Source: Branchiostoma belcheri | Taxonomy: Eukaryota > Chordata > Leptocardii > Amphioxiformes > Branchiostomatidae | Assembly: GCF_001625305.1 (NCBI RefSeq) | Contig: NW_017804021.1 | Span: forward strand, 31,073 to 95,072 | Reading direction: 5' to 3' | Length of the DNA: 64,000 nucleotides | Shown here: positions 44,939 to 55,798 of the stretch, in pieces | Position numbering within the stretch: the first letter of the stretch is position 1 | How the letters are laid out: each line of letters opens with the position of its first letter | Notes under the pieces: model-generated | Seen by the model: the letters and a program-made list of their open reading frames with translations, nothing else | The model's database searches: none | What the model was told of the DNA's origin: nothing | Position numbers and translations under genes: made by a program

Positions 44939-45250
44939 CTTAATAAAACCCATTCATTACGCACATCTTAAAGCACACGTAAAGGGCCCCTTTCTTCACT
45001 TCTTTACGCACCTTTACGCAATTTTTCAGGGCGTACTTAAAGACTAGGATTTCGTGTAGCTGCAGACACTGGCAATACTCTTCTTCGGCGATTAGTTGAT
45101 AAAACTGCGCTACATTTACGCAATTGTATCTACCTTTAAGCAATTTTGTCTACCTTTACGCAATTTTACGCAAAAGACTGGGTTTCGTGCAATGTGTGAC
45201 TGAAGACACGGGCGATACTCTTCTTCGGCGAGTAGTTGATAAAACTGCGC
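44939..45250 (+). mobile_element. TTTACGC hairpin repeat (family A), copy 12, with tandem duplication of its end and flank
   Basis: A full copy at 44939-45060 is followed by about 50 bases (TACTCTTCTTCGGCGA and AGTTGATAAAACTGCGC). A second partial repeat end follows (45113-45197), then the same 50 bases again (45199-45250). Confidence 0.75.
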
Positions 45251-45567
45251 CGAGTTCACAAGAACAGTGATGGTACATCGGAGACCGTCCTCCCACTCAA
45301 GTTTTTACTCCCGCTCTCGGATGGTCCGCCGTACCTTTAGGATGCCAGCCGGCCTAATTATACTGGAGCAGCGCTCCTGACAGACTGTTAAGTACCTCCG
45401 CCCGTCTTCAAACATCTAAGTGGTCGTTTATTTGATTCTCGCTGAGGACTTTAACGTGCAGGAACCGGTCTAGTTGCACCCGGCGGAGAACTGGCGGCCG
45501 GCGTTTCGTTGAATCAAGTTCGATCATTTCAAGGACAGGCAAGGAGAGTTGGCTGAAGTTAACCACG
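45251..45567. other. Intergenic DNA
   Basis: No feature recognised. Confidence 0.55.
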
Positions 45568-45796
45568 TTTTTTTTTAATATTCCACAAGACGTGGTGACG
45601 ACACACTCAAGTTTTTTCAACTTATATTAATTCCGCCACCAACACGGGACAATACAATACTCATTTTCACCTGAGCGAAGTGAGGAACGTCGTGTAAACT
45701 GCCTTTCCCAAGGGCACAAGATCGGTGGCATGTCAGGACTCGAACCCGGGACCTCTTGATTCCGAGTCGAGAGCTCTGCCGCTACGCCACACGACC
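45568..45796 (-). mobile_element. tRNA-derived SINE
   Basis: Same family and orientation as the copies at 18111 and 36538, with the GACTCGAACCCGGGACCTC head region and a T-rich left end. No clear target duplication. Confidence 0.8.
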
Positions 45797-46220
45797 CCAC
45801 ATCACATTAAACGACACGGTGTGCTAATTTTTTGTTTTCTTACAAACATGACAACACGTTTGGGGAAGGGGAGAGACCGCGTTAGACAGGCTATATCTGT
45901 TCTAACTTTAATAACTCTGTTATAACCGTTGTGCCTGAGCTACAAAGTCTTCCTTGTAAAGTCCCATGTTAAAAGTGCCTTGTAAAGTTAGCGGAACAAC
46001 AAAGAAACTACCTAAACCATGGGAAAATGACACAAATAAACAGAAAGTCGTGCTTTTGACAGTTGAACACGTTTCTCAGATATTTCTCCTATCCCTTAAG
46101 ATGCATCAGACCAGACTTACATTTTCCAAAATATTGACATTCAGATAATCCAGGGTTTTGAGCGTTAGTTCCCGATAATCGATGTAACGTATTGACAGAT
46201 TCTGTCGTGCGGACTATTAA
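45797..46220. other. Intergenic DNA
   Basis: No feature recognised. Confidence 0.55.
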
Positions 46221-46227
46221 GTATTTT

Positions 46228-46263
46228 AACGTGTGCGTGTGTTTCTGTGTGTGTGTGTGTGTG

Positions 46264-46316
<53 letters not shown>

Positions 46317-46352
46317 CTCTCTGTGTATGTGTGTGTGTTTCTGTGTTTCTCC

Positions 46353-46396
<44 letters not shown>

Positions 46397-46482
46397 ATGT
46401 GAGTGTGTGTGCGTGTGTTTGTGTATGTGTATGTGTGTGTTTCTGTGTGTGTGTGTGTGTGTGTGTCTTTCTGTCTGTGTTT
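46228..46482. repeat. Compound GT/CT microsatellite
   Basis: About 250 bases of (TG)n broken by TTTCTG interruptions and one (TC)n block at 46355-46384. The Cys/Val-rich translations are artefacts of the repeat. Confidence 0.95.
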
Positions 46483-46693
46483 GGCTACTTCTCCCTTGTT
46501 TTTAACTATTTTTAAATCATCATATTGTCGTGATAGTGTAGAATAATAATGAAAATACTCTCAACCAACGGCAACCTGAAACCATAGCCAAAATCTACTC
46601 TTGCCTAAACAACAACTGATAGTGACACTTTTCTTGCTATTCTTTATGATAAACTCAAGAAAACATAGTCGTGAGGTCATAAAACACGTAACG

Positions 46694-46745
46694 CTACATA
46701 CATACATACATACATACATACATACATACATACATGCATGCATAC
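46694..46745. repeat. (CATA)n microsatellite
   Basis: About twelve tetramer copies, the last few as CATG. Confidence 0.95.
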
Positions 46746-46799
46746 AACAATACACATGTGAATGACCGCCGTTTCCTGTACCTACCATCTGAAGTCATG

Positions 46800-47126
46800 T
46801 TAAGTAGTTGCACGCCTCCGGTTGTAGTAGTAGACGTAGTTTGTGCTCAGCGAAGCGGCCAGACGTGTACCTTGTAGCAGGCCGCTCCCTAAGGAAGGTA
46901 TATTCATTACGACTGGCGATGGCCCCTGTACAGAAACTCATTTTCAGATGGCCCTTTCCGGTCGGCAGACGAGAAATGGGGTTTTGATGGTGTTATAGCT
47001 CCCCGAGCGGTCGATTAATACAGCCAATAATTATTCGACGAGAGTAAACAAATTGAAACGTTTCCGCAACGCTAGCAGAGGAACAAATTCAATTGTAGTC
47101 GGCGCGGGCCGGGCTATAAATGTATC
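46800..47126. promoter_or_regulatory. CpG-containing segment with clustered homeodomain-type motifs
   Basis: GATTAATACAGCCAATAATT at about 47011, GAGTAAACAAATTG and ATTCAATTGTAG occur within 100 bases beside GGCGCGGGCC. A role as an enhancer is an inference from motif density. Confidence 0.2.
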
Positions 47127-47445
47127 TGCCATTGGGTAATATATTGAGTAGATTGAGCTGATTCTCGTAAGTCATACTCTCAGACGCACGGCCCGAGAAC
47201 CTAGATTAGAACAGTGTATATGTACTATGCCTATGTGTATATCTACTATAATGTAGTAGTATATGTACTATCAAACCTTATAATAGCTAGCATTGCCGTT
47301 GGGTAATATATTGAGTAGATAGAGCTGATTCTTTTAAGTCATACTCTCAGGCACACAGCCTGAGAACCCATATTCAGTATATATATGTACTATGCTTATG
47401 TGTATATGTACTAAGTATATGTACTATCAAACCTTATAATATCTA
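47127..47445. repeat. 167-base tandem duplication
   Basis: Two units share TTGGGTAATATATTGAGTAG, AAGTCATACTCTCAG and TATCAAACCTTATAAT. They are diverged by several small indels. Confidence 0.85.
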
Positions 47446-48117
47446 GCGCAGTATTAGAAGTATAAGTTTTTCCAGACAGTAGTTGTCTGTCTCCTATTAT
47501 TGTATTGGACCGAATGGTATCTAAATTTGACTGTTAAAGCAAAGATATATGTTTTTTTCATTATTCTTTTATACATACAGGCTTTATAATTGTTTTATAT
47601 AGATTTCTGTTCATTTTCAGGCAAAAAAGGTACATTTTTGGATCTGGAGCCCTGGAATTAAATCCGAATGACTTGAAATTGGGCGTGGGGAAACCTTGTT
47701 TTAAACGCTTTTGATACCACTATCCAGTGACAGTGGCCCTTCTACCATTGTTATTGTTCCCAATAGTAAGCGCATCAACCCTTGAAAAGATAAATCGCCC
47801 TTGAAACACACAATGACTCCGTGTCGTGTGGCAGACTGTCTCCTTTCTACCATTGTTCAGGACATTTTACATACGCGTTAGAAAAGGGCGACGCAGATCT
47901 AAAATAGATATCATCGTACCAGATTATAACGCCATATGTACGTACCCTGTGATAGGCTTTAAAGTAATGAGCGTGCATATCTCCCTAGTGAATTATCTAT
48001 ACATAGCTACAACGTATTATAAACCATTAGGTAACATGTACACACTAGATAGTAATTGAGTCAAGTATTAGTGTGTGGTGTAACGGTGTGTATTTGGAAG
48101 GTACATTGCAGATCTTG
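47446..48117. other. AT-rich intergenic DNA
   Basis: No feature recognised. Confidence 0.6.
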
Positions 48118-48324
48118 GTGCATCTGTAGCCTTCGTAGCATGCCAAAAACTTGGGGTTTGGGGGGTCTTCATGGTCTTTTATGTGCTATTTTCTGATTGC
48201 ATATAGACAACATAGCCGGCCTGGTTGAATTACCCCCGTTTTTTAGAACTGGGCTAATCAGAAAACAGCCGAAGACCACCAAACCCCCAGTTCTATAAGC
48301 CTGCTACGGAGGCTAGTGCATCTG
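48118..48324. mobile_element. TAGCC-family foldback transposon with perfect 9-base target duplication
   Basis: The element 48127-48315 begins TAGCCTTCGTAGCATGCC and ends GCCTGCTACGGAGGCTA, with about 75-base imperfect inverted arms. GTGCATCTG flanks both sides (48118-48126 and 48316-48324). Confidence 0.9.
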
Positions 48325-48714
48325 CTAGTTACGGTGTTAGGAGACTTTGAGAATACGTTTCTGGATATACGCAATGAAAAAAAACTGGGAGATACCATCT
48401 GTACACGTACCGGGTATTGACTCACCAGTTTTGTTGCACACGTGGTATCACTGTGGTGATTCTTACACGTCCAAAAGTGTCCTCTCGTTGCGTTATGATA
48501 TCGACCATAGAAACATTTATACGATCTTCGTAGAGCGGATTTTGACTGCAATGCCAGCGTGACTGTTTTATCTATCAGTCATTTTGTCCATTATATAATA
48601 ATAAGTATGTTTATGAGTCTTCTTTACATTTTGCAACGTCTCTGCTTCCAAATAGATGACACTTTGGTCCTATATTTCCCATTTTTTATCTCTATTCTTC
48701 GAATAAGTGTCAAT
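48325..48714. other. Intergenic DNA
   Basis: No feature recognised. Confidence 0.55.
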
Positions 48715-49030
48715 TTATGACACTGGAAGCTGAAAGCTTGAACGACTTGTTACACTCAATCTTTGCAACTGAAGGAGTTGTTTAAAGCTTTCTAGTGATG
48801 ATGCCCCAACTGTGCTTGTTGGCAACGAGTTCCAGTCTACGATAGTTCTGGGGAAATACGAGTTTTTGAATACCTCAATTCTTGGTTGATAACTCTGATA
48901 TTTGAAGGCATGACTGTTTCTTGTTCTTTTCTGGGCTGGTATCAGATACTTAGTGGTTGGTACATCCACCAGTTTATTAGTCATTTTGTACATCATGCAC
49001 AGTCTGGACATTCTACGTCTGTCTTCCAGC
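48715..49030 (-). mobile_element. LINE 3' fragment (reverse-transcriptase C-terminus)
   Basis: The minus strand encodes QPRIEVFKNSYFPRTIVDWN and LESFKQLLQ, matching the 29431 copy almost residue for residue, but with a different extreme C-terminus (LSVTSRSSFQLPVS). 5'-truncated. Confidence 0.75.
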
Positions 49031-49784
49031 GACCCCCACTGTAGGTTTATTTTTCATTTCCGTTACTCTAGCACCCCTTTGATAGTTGTTCGTGCTTTAC
49101 AAAACAGCATCCACGTAATAAGTTGACCGTGCAAGTTTTCTCTATTCAGAAGAGTTCATGTTGTCCCACGGGACCAATACACCTGCTGGGGTAAGATCCA
49201 GTCAGACGAACCCGCCTTTCTTCCGTGATCCACCCTCAAACGGAAATCAATGGACCTGAGGAAGGGTTAGGTTCAGTTCCGACACTACTGTGCCATCTAA
49301 GGCGCTCTCTTTGCCTATGGCCACGCCGATTTAATGTGTTGGTTCTCGGATTTTTTTTCTGATTTGCAAAAAAAAAAAAGATTCTGGTTCTGAATCAACT
49401 CAAATGTGCTCATATTTTGCCCCCATAAGTTGAAGAAAGTCCCTTTTAGATAAACAATTGCAACGACATCTGGCCATCCATAAAATGAGAAATACTAGAT
49501 TTTTTTCGCCAAATCCTTGAACCACTGTACTATGTTGGCTTGGCCTCATAATCGGATTCTTCAGAGTATATTGGTTTGTTTATTTCGACATGTTGGCACA
49601 CATCCAAGTACAGCGTTTGTGTACAGTAGTAGTAGTATCGCTATCTCTGTTTTTTTATAAGATTACCGAGTTCATTAATAATACATAAATATGTTTATGT
49701 CAACAACAACAACAACAACAACTGGCTTTTGTGTCGTTTTTTCCTCTTTTACACGCTACAAGAATTTATAATAATCATATTCAT
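49031..49784. other. Intergenic; CAA microsatellite
   Basis: (CAA)n at about 49702-49722. No gene recognised. Confidence 0.55.
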
Positions 49785-50090
49785 CTTCTCAGAAGGAAAC
49801 ATATTGTTTTTGCACCGTTTCTTCTTCTCCAAATACAAAAAAAGGTCAATGACCTGGACCATACGGCTGTCACCATGGTGACTGATGCTGTAGCAGACAC
49901 CCTGTCGTGTTGGATTACATTATGTAGCAAGTTGGATGGCCTGTTCACTATATAAATGATTGTGTTTAAGTAAGAATAAACGTTAGAATAAGCAGTAGTT
50001 TGTTAGGCTAGACCGCCCCCATGTAAAAAGGTAAACATTCTGCGTTTGCTTGTATTTGTTATGTACGTCTTGTTACCTTGAATTGAGTTC
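49785..50090 (+). mobile_element. Family B repeat carrying a perfect IR1 element
   Basis: AGGTCAATGACCT at 49843-49855, then CTGTCACCATGGTGACTGAT, TTGGATTACATTATGTAGCA and GGTAAACATTCTGCG. Confidence 0.8.
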
Positions 50091-50507
50091 ATTCGAGAAC
50101 ATGGTGTGAGTTCCATTGTACCGTTCAGTCTCAAGATAGTGTGTTTACACTAGCATATGCCAATGCGTATTAATCCGCTTCAGTTGCATGCTGACCTTCG
50201 TAATTCCGTAGGTCGGCGGCACACATTATGTGAGTACCATCCGGAGTATATAAAGGCACTGGGGCTGAATAGATATATTTACACGAGTATTTGTTCATGT
50301 GGAGTCAACCGTACATGTATCTCTGACCTCCGTGTTGTCTGTAGGTCCAGGAGACACAGTGTATGTGAACCACAGTCTGTAGTAAGTTCATTCAGGCTTC
50401 ACGGTTATATTTATACACTAACGTTTGTCAATATGCTAGCCTGGATGTCAGACCCATAACATGCTAGTACTCTTGTCCGCCGCTTCCGAAGCCTGGTAGG
50501 GGCTATA
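50091..50507. other. Intergenic; transposon end at 50479
   Basis: GCTTCCGAAGCCTGGTAGGG at 50482 is a broken right end of a TAGCC-family element. No gene. Confidence 0.5.
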
Positions 50508-50516
50508 CGTATCCTA

Positions 50517-50704
50517 AAGCCTGGCTACCAAACCCATGTCCCGAGTCATAGGATGTAGGACACCGCATTATATGACTGCCCAAGGATGTATGACTCGGGA
50601 GCTATAATAGGTTTGGTAACCAGGCTACGTATCGGGACTCAGCATCCTAAGAATCCGTAAGGATGTATGACTCGGGAGCTATAATAGGTTTGGTAACCAG
50701 GCTA
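50517..50704. mobile_element. TAGCC-family foldback element with its right arm duplicated
   Basis: The left arm AAGCCTGGCTACCAAACCC is inverted relative to GGTTTGGTAACCAGGCTA, which occurs twice (50610-50627 and 50687-50704). Each is preceded by GATGTATGACTCGGGAGCTA. The left flank CGTATCCTA and right flank CGTATCGGG (after 50627) agree at 6 of 9 bases. Confidence 0.75.
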
Positions 50705-51334
50705 CGTTAGCCTGACTGTTGTGTCTCGTGTGTGTGTGCGGAGAAGGCTGTTTATTACAGCAGGTACCATAGGAACTGCGGTGCTTTGATCTACCGGCCC
50801 ACAGTCACGCACGTAAAAAAAAGATCTCCCGTGCGCACGCCGGTTCATGGCGACTCTACACTTCCCCGAAGCCCGGGTCCATCTTCCCCGTGACCCCTGC
50901 TTTGTGACAATGGCCCTAAAGCCCGTCCGCCGCCGGCTGTATGTGTTTTATACTGCCGTACCTACAGCTTTATAGTTTATGTCCCTCAGCAGGCGAGCAG
51001 TTCACCTCTTTAAATTCGTTTCTCTCTCCGGATGAACTGCTGATTCAATCATTTTCTACATGTAGGCCAGATGGAAAAAATATGTCCCGTTCTGTTAGCA
51101 TAGCACACAAAGGAGCTTATTTTTCTATATATTTATCTTGTACATACATACAAGGTAGGTACAAGATACCTTTATAGGGTTGTCGCGGATTTAAGAAAAA
51201 CCGAATTGAAAACCAATGTACAAAAAATTCTGTGCCTGGCCATCATCAAGCAAATTTAGAAAAAAAATACATATTTCTGTAACTGTAACGCCGATGTTGT
51301 CGGCCCTGTCCTTGAAAATTTATAAACCCAAGCT
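50705..51334. other. Intergenic DNA
   Basis: GC-rich at 50800-50940. No gene supported. Confidence 0.55.
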
Positions 51335-51435
51335 AAATATGACTAGCCTGGGTGCCATCCGAATTTGTAACGGCTCCCCCGATTTTTTCGGGGGAGCCGT
51401 TACAAATTCGGATGGCACCCAGGCTAGAATATGAC
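51335..51435. mobile_element. Almost perfectly palindromic 84-base TAGCC-family element
   Basis: Two perfect 40-base inverted arms (51343-51382 and 51388-51427) surround a five-T loop. The ends are CTAGCCTGGGTGCCATCC and its exact inverse. Flanks AAATATGAC (51335-51343) and GAATATGAC (51427-51435) agree at 8 of 9, as expected for this family. The absence of any arm mismatch suggests a recent insertion or correction between arms. Confidence 0.95.
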
Positions 51436-52489
51436 AAGACTATTACCATGAGATAGCTGTAAAGTCTCTGTAAGTATTATTGATACAGTAATGTCCTGTG
51501 TTTACGGTACTTCTGTGTAGTTTATAAGGCAATCTACAGTGTCGTGATAACTAGCGAATGGTTTATATAGGATAAAATCGATGTACTGCAAAGAGCCGAG
51601 TTGCTCCAATCTCTACATATCGGTTGGAGACCTAGAAATAAAGCAGGTTACGGTGATGACACTAAACCATTGATGTAAAACATTCGTGTAATGTTATTGT
51701 AATATTTAGTGTTATTCTCTATAATGTGAATTATCTACCCCAGTATATAACAACGTATTATATTGCACCATATTGTAAATTTTTATCTTTTTTCTACTAT
51801 ATAAGGACATCAAAAACGTTGTGCCACGATAATAGAAACATTCTAGTTTAAGGAATGTGCATATAAAAATGTCATCATTATTGATATATCATGAACTTAC
51901 TCAATATTAGCAACGTAAATATGAAAATAAACATAAGCATCCAATGTCAATAGAGGCCAGGGGTTGACACTGTAAATGTTTGTTTGTTTTTGTTTGTTTG
52001 TTTGTTTTATACGTCTTGATACGCTGTAGATACATGTGCATTGACCTTATGAAATGGATAGGGTTGTTAAATGTTAAATATCACAAATTATTCCTTTCCT
52101 AGTCTTTTGTTCTTAAAACTACAAAAGTTCAAAACTCAATATGCCATGTTTTTGTTGTAAAATTTCCTAATCATTAACAACAATCCGGTTGTTGTTAATC
52201 CGATTAACAATAGATGATAATCGGAACCTTATTCGAGTATTTCAAACAGTACTTTCGTCTGTGAATGTATATCCTAACTTTTAAACTCATTTGCTCTCTG
52301 TAAATCCTTGGAAGAACAAAATATCAAGGCTAAGGTTATACAGTTGAAACAATTTTTGTTGATCAGTGCTACTTTTTTCGGAAATGTTTCCAGTGCTTGG
52401 TATTTAAAAAATCCGTCATAACTTGTTTAAGGAATTTCACTTTGTTATGGAATTCACTAATTATAATTTTTACGTAATAAGCTATTTAC
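51436..52489. repeat. AT-rich intergenic; TTTG microsatellite
   Basis: (TTTG)n at about 51978-52006. 52170-52215 has a short inverted pair (ATTAACAACAATCC / GGTTGTTGTTAAT). No gene. Confidence 0.55.
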
Positions 52490-52806
52490 AGTTCTCGAAC
52501 CAAGTACAACAGATTTCAAGAGTCTCGATGCCAGAGACAGGCTTGAATATATCTTTACATGTAATGTTTCCCACAATGTAAAAATAGGTAAATACATAAA
52601 AGACTTCATTGTTATCAGAGAAAATACCGAAACTTGTGATTATCCCACTCGATTGTAACACTATATCAAAGACTTGTGCTAGCTCTTGTTGTTGTTGTTT
52701 GAGTAATTAGGATATATTAATTTTTATTCTATATTATGTCTTATTTAATCATTTTTGTACTTTGCCATACATTTATTTTACCATGTTGTGCAATAAAGTT
52801 CTTCCT
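52490..52806 (+). mobile_element. LINE 3' fragment
   Basis: Encodes DARDRLEYIFTCNVSHNVKI followed by GKYIKDFIVIREN and a stop, a weak match to LINE protein C-termini. The UTR ends with GTGCAATAAAGTTCTTCC. The tail is shared with 22690-22826. Confidence 0.55.
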
Positions 52807-53261
52807 TTTTTCTAAGGCCCGCTACCGGTTGTTTTTTTTTTCTCGCTGTAGTGGTTATACCCGTGAGGACGGACATATAGAGACAGCTCCGTCAGTCCTG
52901 ATTAGAAGGATGTGCCATCCCCTTGTCAAATCCGATCTCACCACCCCGGCTAGCCTGCTCATCCCAACCCCATTAATACGCGGATATTACGGGATAAATC
53001 ACGGGCGGCACGCCGGGGTTCTGGAGCCGGGCGCCGGGCAGCCTCACGGACCCCATCATCGTCAAACCCGACCTGTGGGGCCGTACATCTCTCTGTACAC
53101 ACTTCCGACAGGACAGAGTAACACAGCAATCCATTCTTTATAGTACAGGACGCCACATGTACAGCACAGTAACACAGCAATCCTTTCTTCATAGTATAGG
53201 ACGACACATGCACAGCATAACATTGTACCGTGAGAATGTAGTCTTCACACACACACATTAA
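52807..53261. other. Intergenic DNA
   Basis: 52920-53100 is GC-rich. A 55-base near-repeat (ACAGCAATCC.TTCTT and ATAGTA.AGGACG.CACATG) lies at about 53121-53215. No gene supported. Confidence 0.5.
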
Positions 53262-53530
53262 AGGCACCCAATGCAATTTCAGGGCGGCAAAGCAACAAAA
53301 AAAATATTCTGGATGAGAGAATCTGTCTGATATCGACATTTACTGCTATTTCTTAGCATGTTTTCGTCATCATTTCATACTCAAATAGCCCTAGAACAAG
53401 CTACGAGAAACGCCTCTTTATTTTTTTGGGTACCACCCATAAGTAGCTAGAACTAGCCTGCGATGCAAAACAAGCAAATGTTTTACATCAGTAACATCGC
53501 ATTATTTCCATTCTAATTTTTTTCACGTTT
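53262..53530. repeat. Interspersed repeat (family F), related to 6990-7215
   Basis: Shared ATTTTCGTCATCATTT-like, CTTTATTT...TTGG(G)TA and GTAACATCGCATT segments. Class unknown. Confidence 0.5.
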
Positions 53531-54082
53531 ATAGACAAAAAGAAAACTGCTCTCCTCTTAACTTTCCTTGTAACCACATATTGCAGAAAAAAGTTGTATT
53601 TTTCGTCCCCCACTGTTAGCAAAATATCCCTATTTAAAACGTATGAATGCTTCAATTTTCATATTTCAGTTGGTCTGCAGTGCTTGTCCTTACGAAAATC
53701 AATTAGCGTCCAAAAACTCTTGCACCAAAATACATAGTTTTACATTCCTAGCAATCTTTCTGAATTTTTCTCTTCTAACATGTAACCTTCTGTGGGACTT
53801 TCTATAATATTATCACTGTAATCTAGTTCTAACCGTGAGTCGAATGAACAAACAAACATTCCCCTGTGTGTGGCAGGTACACAGGAGTGATTTCCAACCT
53901 TGGAGTCTGCGCTTTCTCCTCGGCTATTTCCAGCTGCGATTGCCGGCTGATTGTACCCGATGAGAGCGGCGAGGTTATGCCTCCCGCTCGCGCCAGGAGA
54001 AGAAATATTTCCTGCCGTAGTTTTTCTATTATCGGGAGAGACGACGGCGTACGATGTGCGACCCCGGGTCGGCTTTTACTTC
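53531..54082. other. Intergenic DNA
   Basis: No gene supported; 53870-54080 is moderately GC-rich. Confidence 0.5.
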
Positions 54083-54750
54083 GCAAAGGTCCTGTTTCAT
54101 GTCGGTTCGTTCTAAATTCACACGAAGCTCGGCTATGATGTACATGCACTAGCTGTGGAGTAGGCAACAATCAACATCTACAGCCGTCCTACAACCGTCC
54201 TGTTCACGTGCTGTTTTGAAAAATAGCACGATGACTCTTCCACAACAATTGTTTTTGATTGGCAAAGGTCCTGTTTCATGTCGATTCGTTCTAAGTTCAC
54301 ACGAAGCTGGACGATGATGTACATGCACTGTGGAGTAGGCAAAAATCAACATCTACAGCCGTCCTATTCACGTACTGTTTTTTTTTTAAATAGCATGATA
54401 GCTCCGTCGTTGTTATTGTTTGGCAAAGGTCCTGTTTCATGTCGGTTCGTTCTAAATTCACATACGAAGCTGGACGATGATGTACTATACATGCACTGTG
54501 GAGTAGGCAAAACCAACATCTACAGCCGTCCTATTCACGTGCTGTTTTAGAAAATAGTACGATAGCTATGCCTTTGTTGTCAATTGGCAGAGATGTCGAC
54601 TCATTCTAAATTCGCATGGAGCTGGTATATGATGTACATGACTGTATAGAGTCTAGCGTAGGCAAAAATCAACATCTACAAACGTCCTATGAAAGTACTG
54701 TTTTTAAATCTTAGAAATAGCACGATAGTCCGTTGTTGTTGATTGGGATG
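54083..54750. repeat. About 165-base tandem array, four units
   Basis: Units start at 54083, 54262, 54423 and 54586. They share GGCAAAGGTCCTGTTTCATG, GTTCGTTCTAAATTCACA, ATGATGTACATGCACT, GTGGAGTAGGCAA and ATCTACAGCCGTCCTA. The last unit is the most diverged. Translations here are repeat artefacts. Confidence 0.9.
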
Positions 54751-55726
54751 ATAAGAGGATAGATCCAATATTTAAGTAGATTACTATCTACAGAAATAAA
54801 AGCCAACAAAAATATGCTGTGTTACTTGCAACTGAATCCTTTTTTTTCTCGTTTTTCACACATCTACCACGTAGCTCAATTTTTGATTTGCTGGACCAAA
54901 TATTTGCACATTATGCAGTTTTATTTTATCAGATATTGTATCAAGGTAATTGTATTATTAGACGTTTTTTGAGTAAGGTATACGTTTGTTTTATCAACTG
55001 TCATAGTTAAAACGTACATTTTGTTTCTTTTTTTTATTTTTAAGGGGGGGGGGGTCGTTGTGGTTAAGCCAGCTCACTGGAGGGTAGAAACATAACGGGT
55101 TCACCCCGGGAATTGTCTGGCTGCACAGTGTAGCGATTCACTCGATTAAGGCCGGCAAGTTTATATTACATTTTGTAACGGCTTGGCCGAGCGCATCGAC
55201 ATAAACCATTGAGCACCAAATATACATGGCACCAAATCGAAGCTGGATGGGCACTAAGAAGTGCTCAGGCGGCACGAATTGTGGCGTAATGTGCGGACAT
55301 TCATAACGAATAATGGGCCAAATTAAGACTACTTGTGTACAGCGGGACATCCGCATGCAGGTAGCGCGTACGTGTAACATATCCACCCCGGTAAAGCACA
55401 TTACAGGCGAGTCGAAATGGAAGCTATACAGTCAGCTCCCACGGGACGCATCTTTCCCTGGCAGCGCCGAGTCTCCCGGGACCACGGGTTACGGGTTCGA
55501 ATCTCTCTTTCCAGGCGACGTTATTGAAACAAGGACTCGACAGTCGGGCTGTCCACGCGAATCTGACTTCCCACTCGCCATCATTCGATGCGACAAATTC
55601 AGACTCCTCTCTCCTTTCAGGTAGTGACGGTAGCGCGACATGACAGAGCCCTGTCTCGCACGCGAACAAGCTCTATATCTACCACGCCTGTCTCCTTTTA
55701 TTTTGTAAGCGGCGCACCTCCCTCGA
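54751..55726. other. Intergenic; G run and CpG-rich tract
   Basis: A G homopolymer lies at about 55045, and 55140-55720 is CpG-rich. A B-box-like GGTTCGAATC at 55494 has no accompanying cloverleaf, so no tRNA is called. Confidence 0.5.
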
Positions 55727-55798
55727 TATAAAAGAAAATGCCGCATCGATTCAGTTCGTCCTTCGCAACGTAATAGCCCTTTCAGACAGCCTCAGACC
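55727..55798 (+). promoter_or_regulatory. Candidate TATA/initiator core promoter with nearby splice donor
   Basis: TATAAAAG (55727-55734) is followed 26 bases on by TCAGTT (initiator consensus, A at 55753) and then ACC|GTAAGA at 55798. Together this could be the start of a short first exon of a + strand transcript converging on POU4. No coding exon was found. Confidence 0.3.

Noticed and set aside
46192-46515. Cys/Val-rich frames of 90-107 codons
   Set aside because: Translation of a GT/CT microsatellite.
55494-55510. B-box-like GGTTCGAATC suggesting a tRNA gene
   Set aside because: The T stem does not pair and no A box or acceptor stem lies at the right distance.
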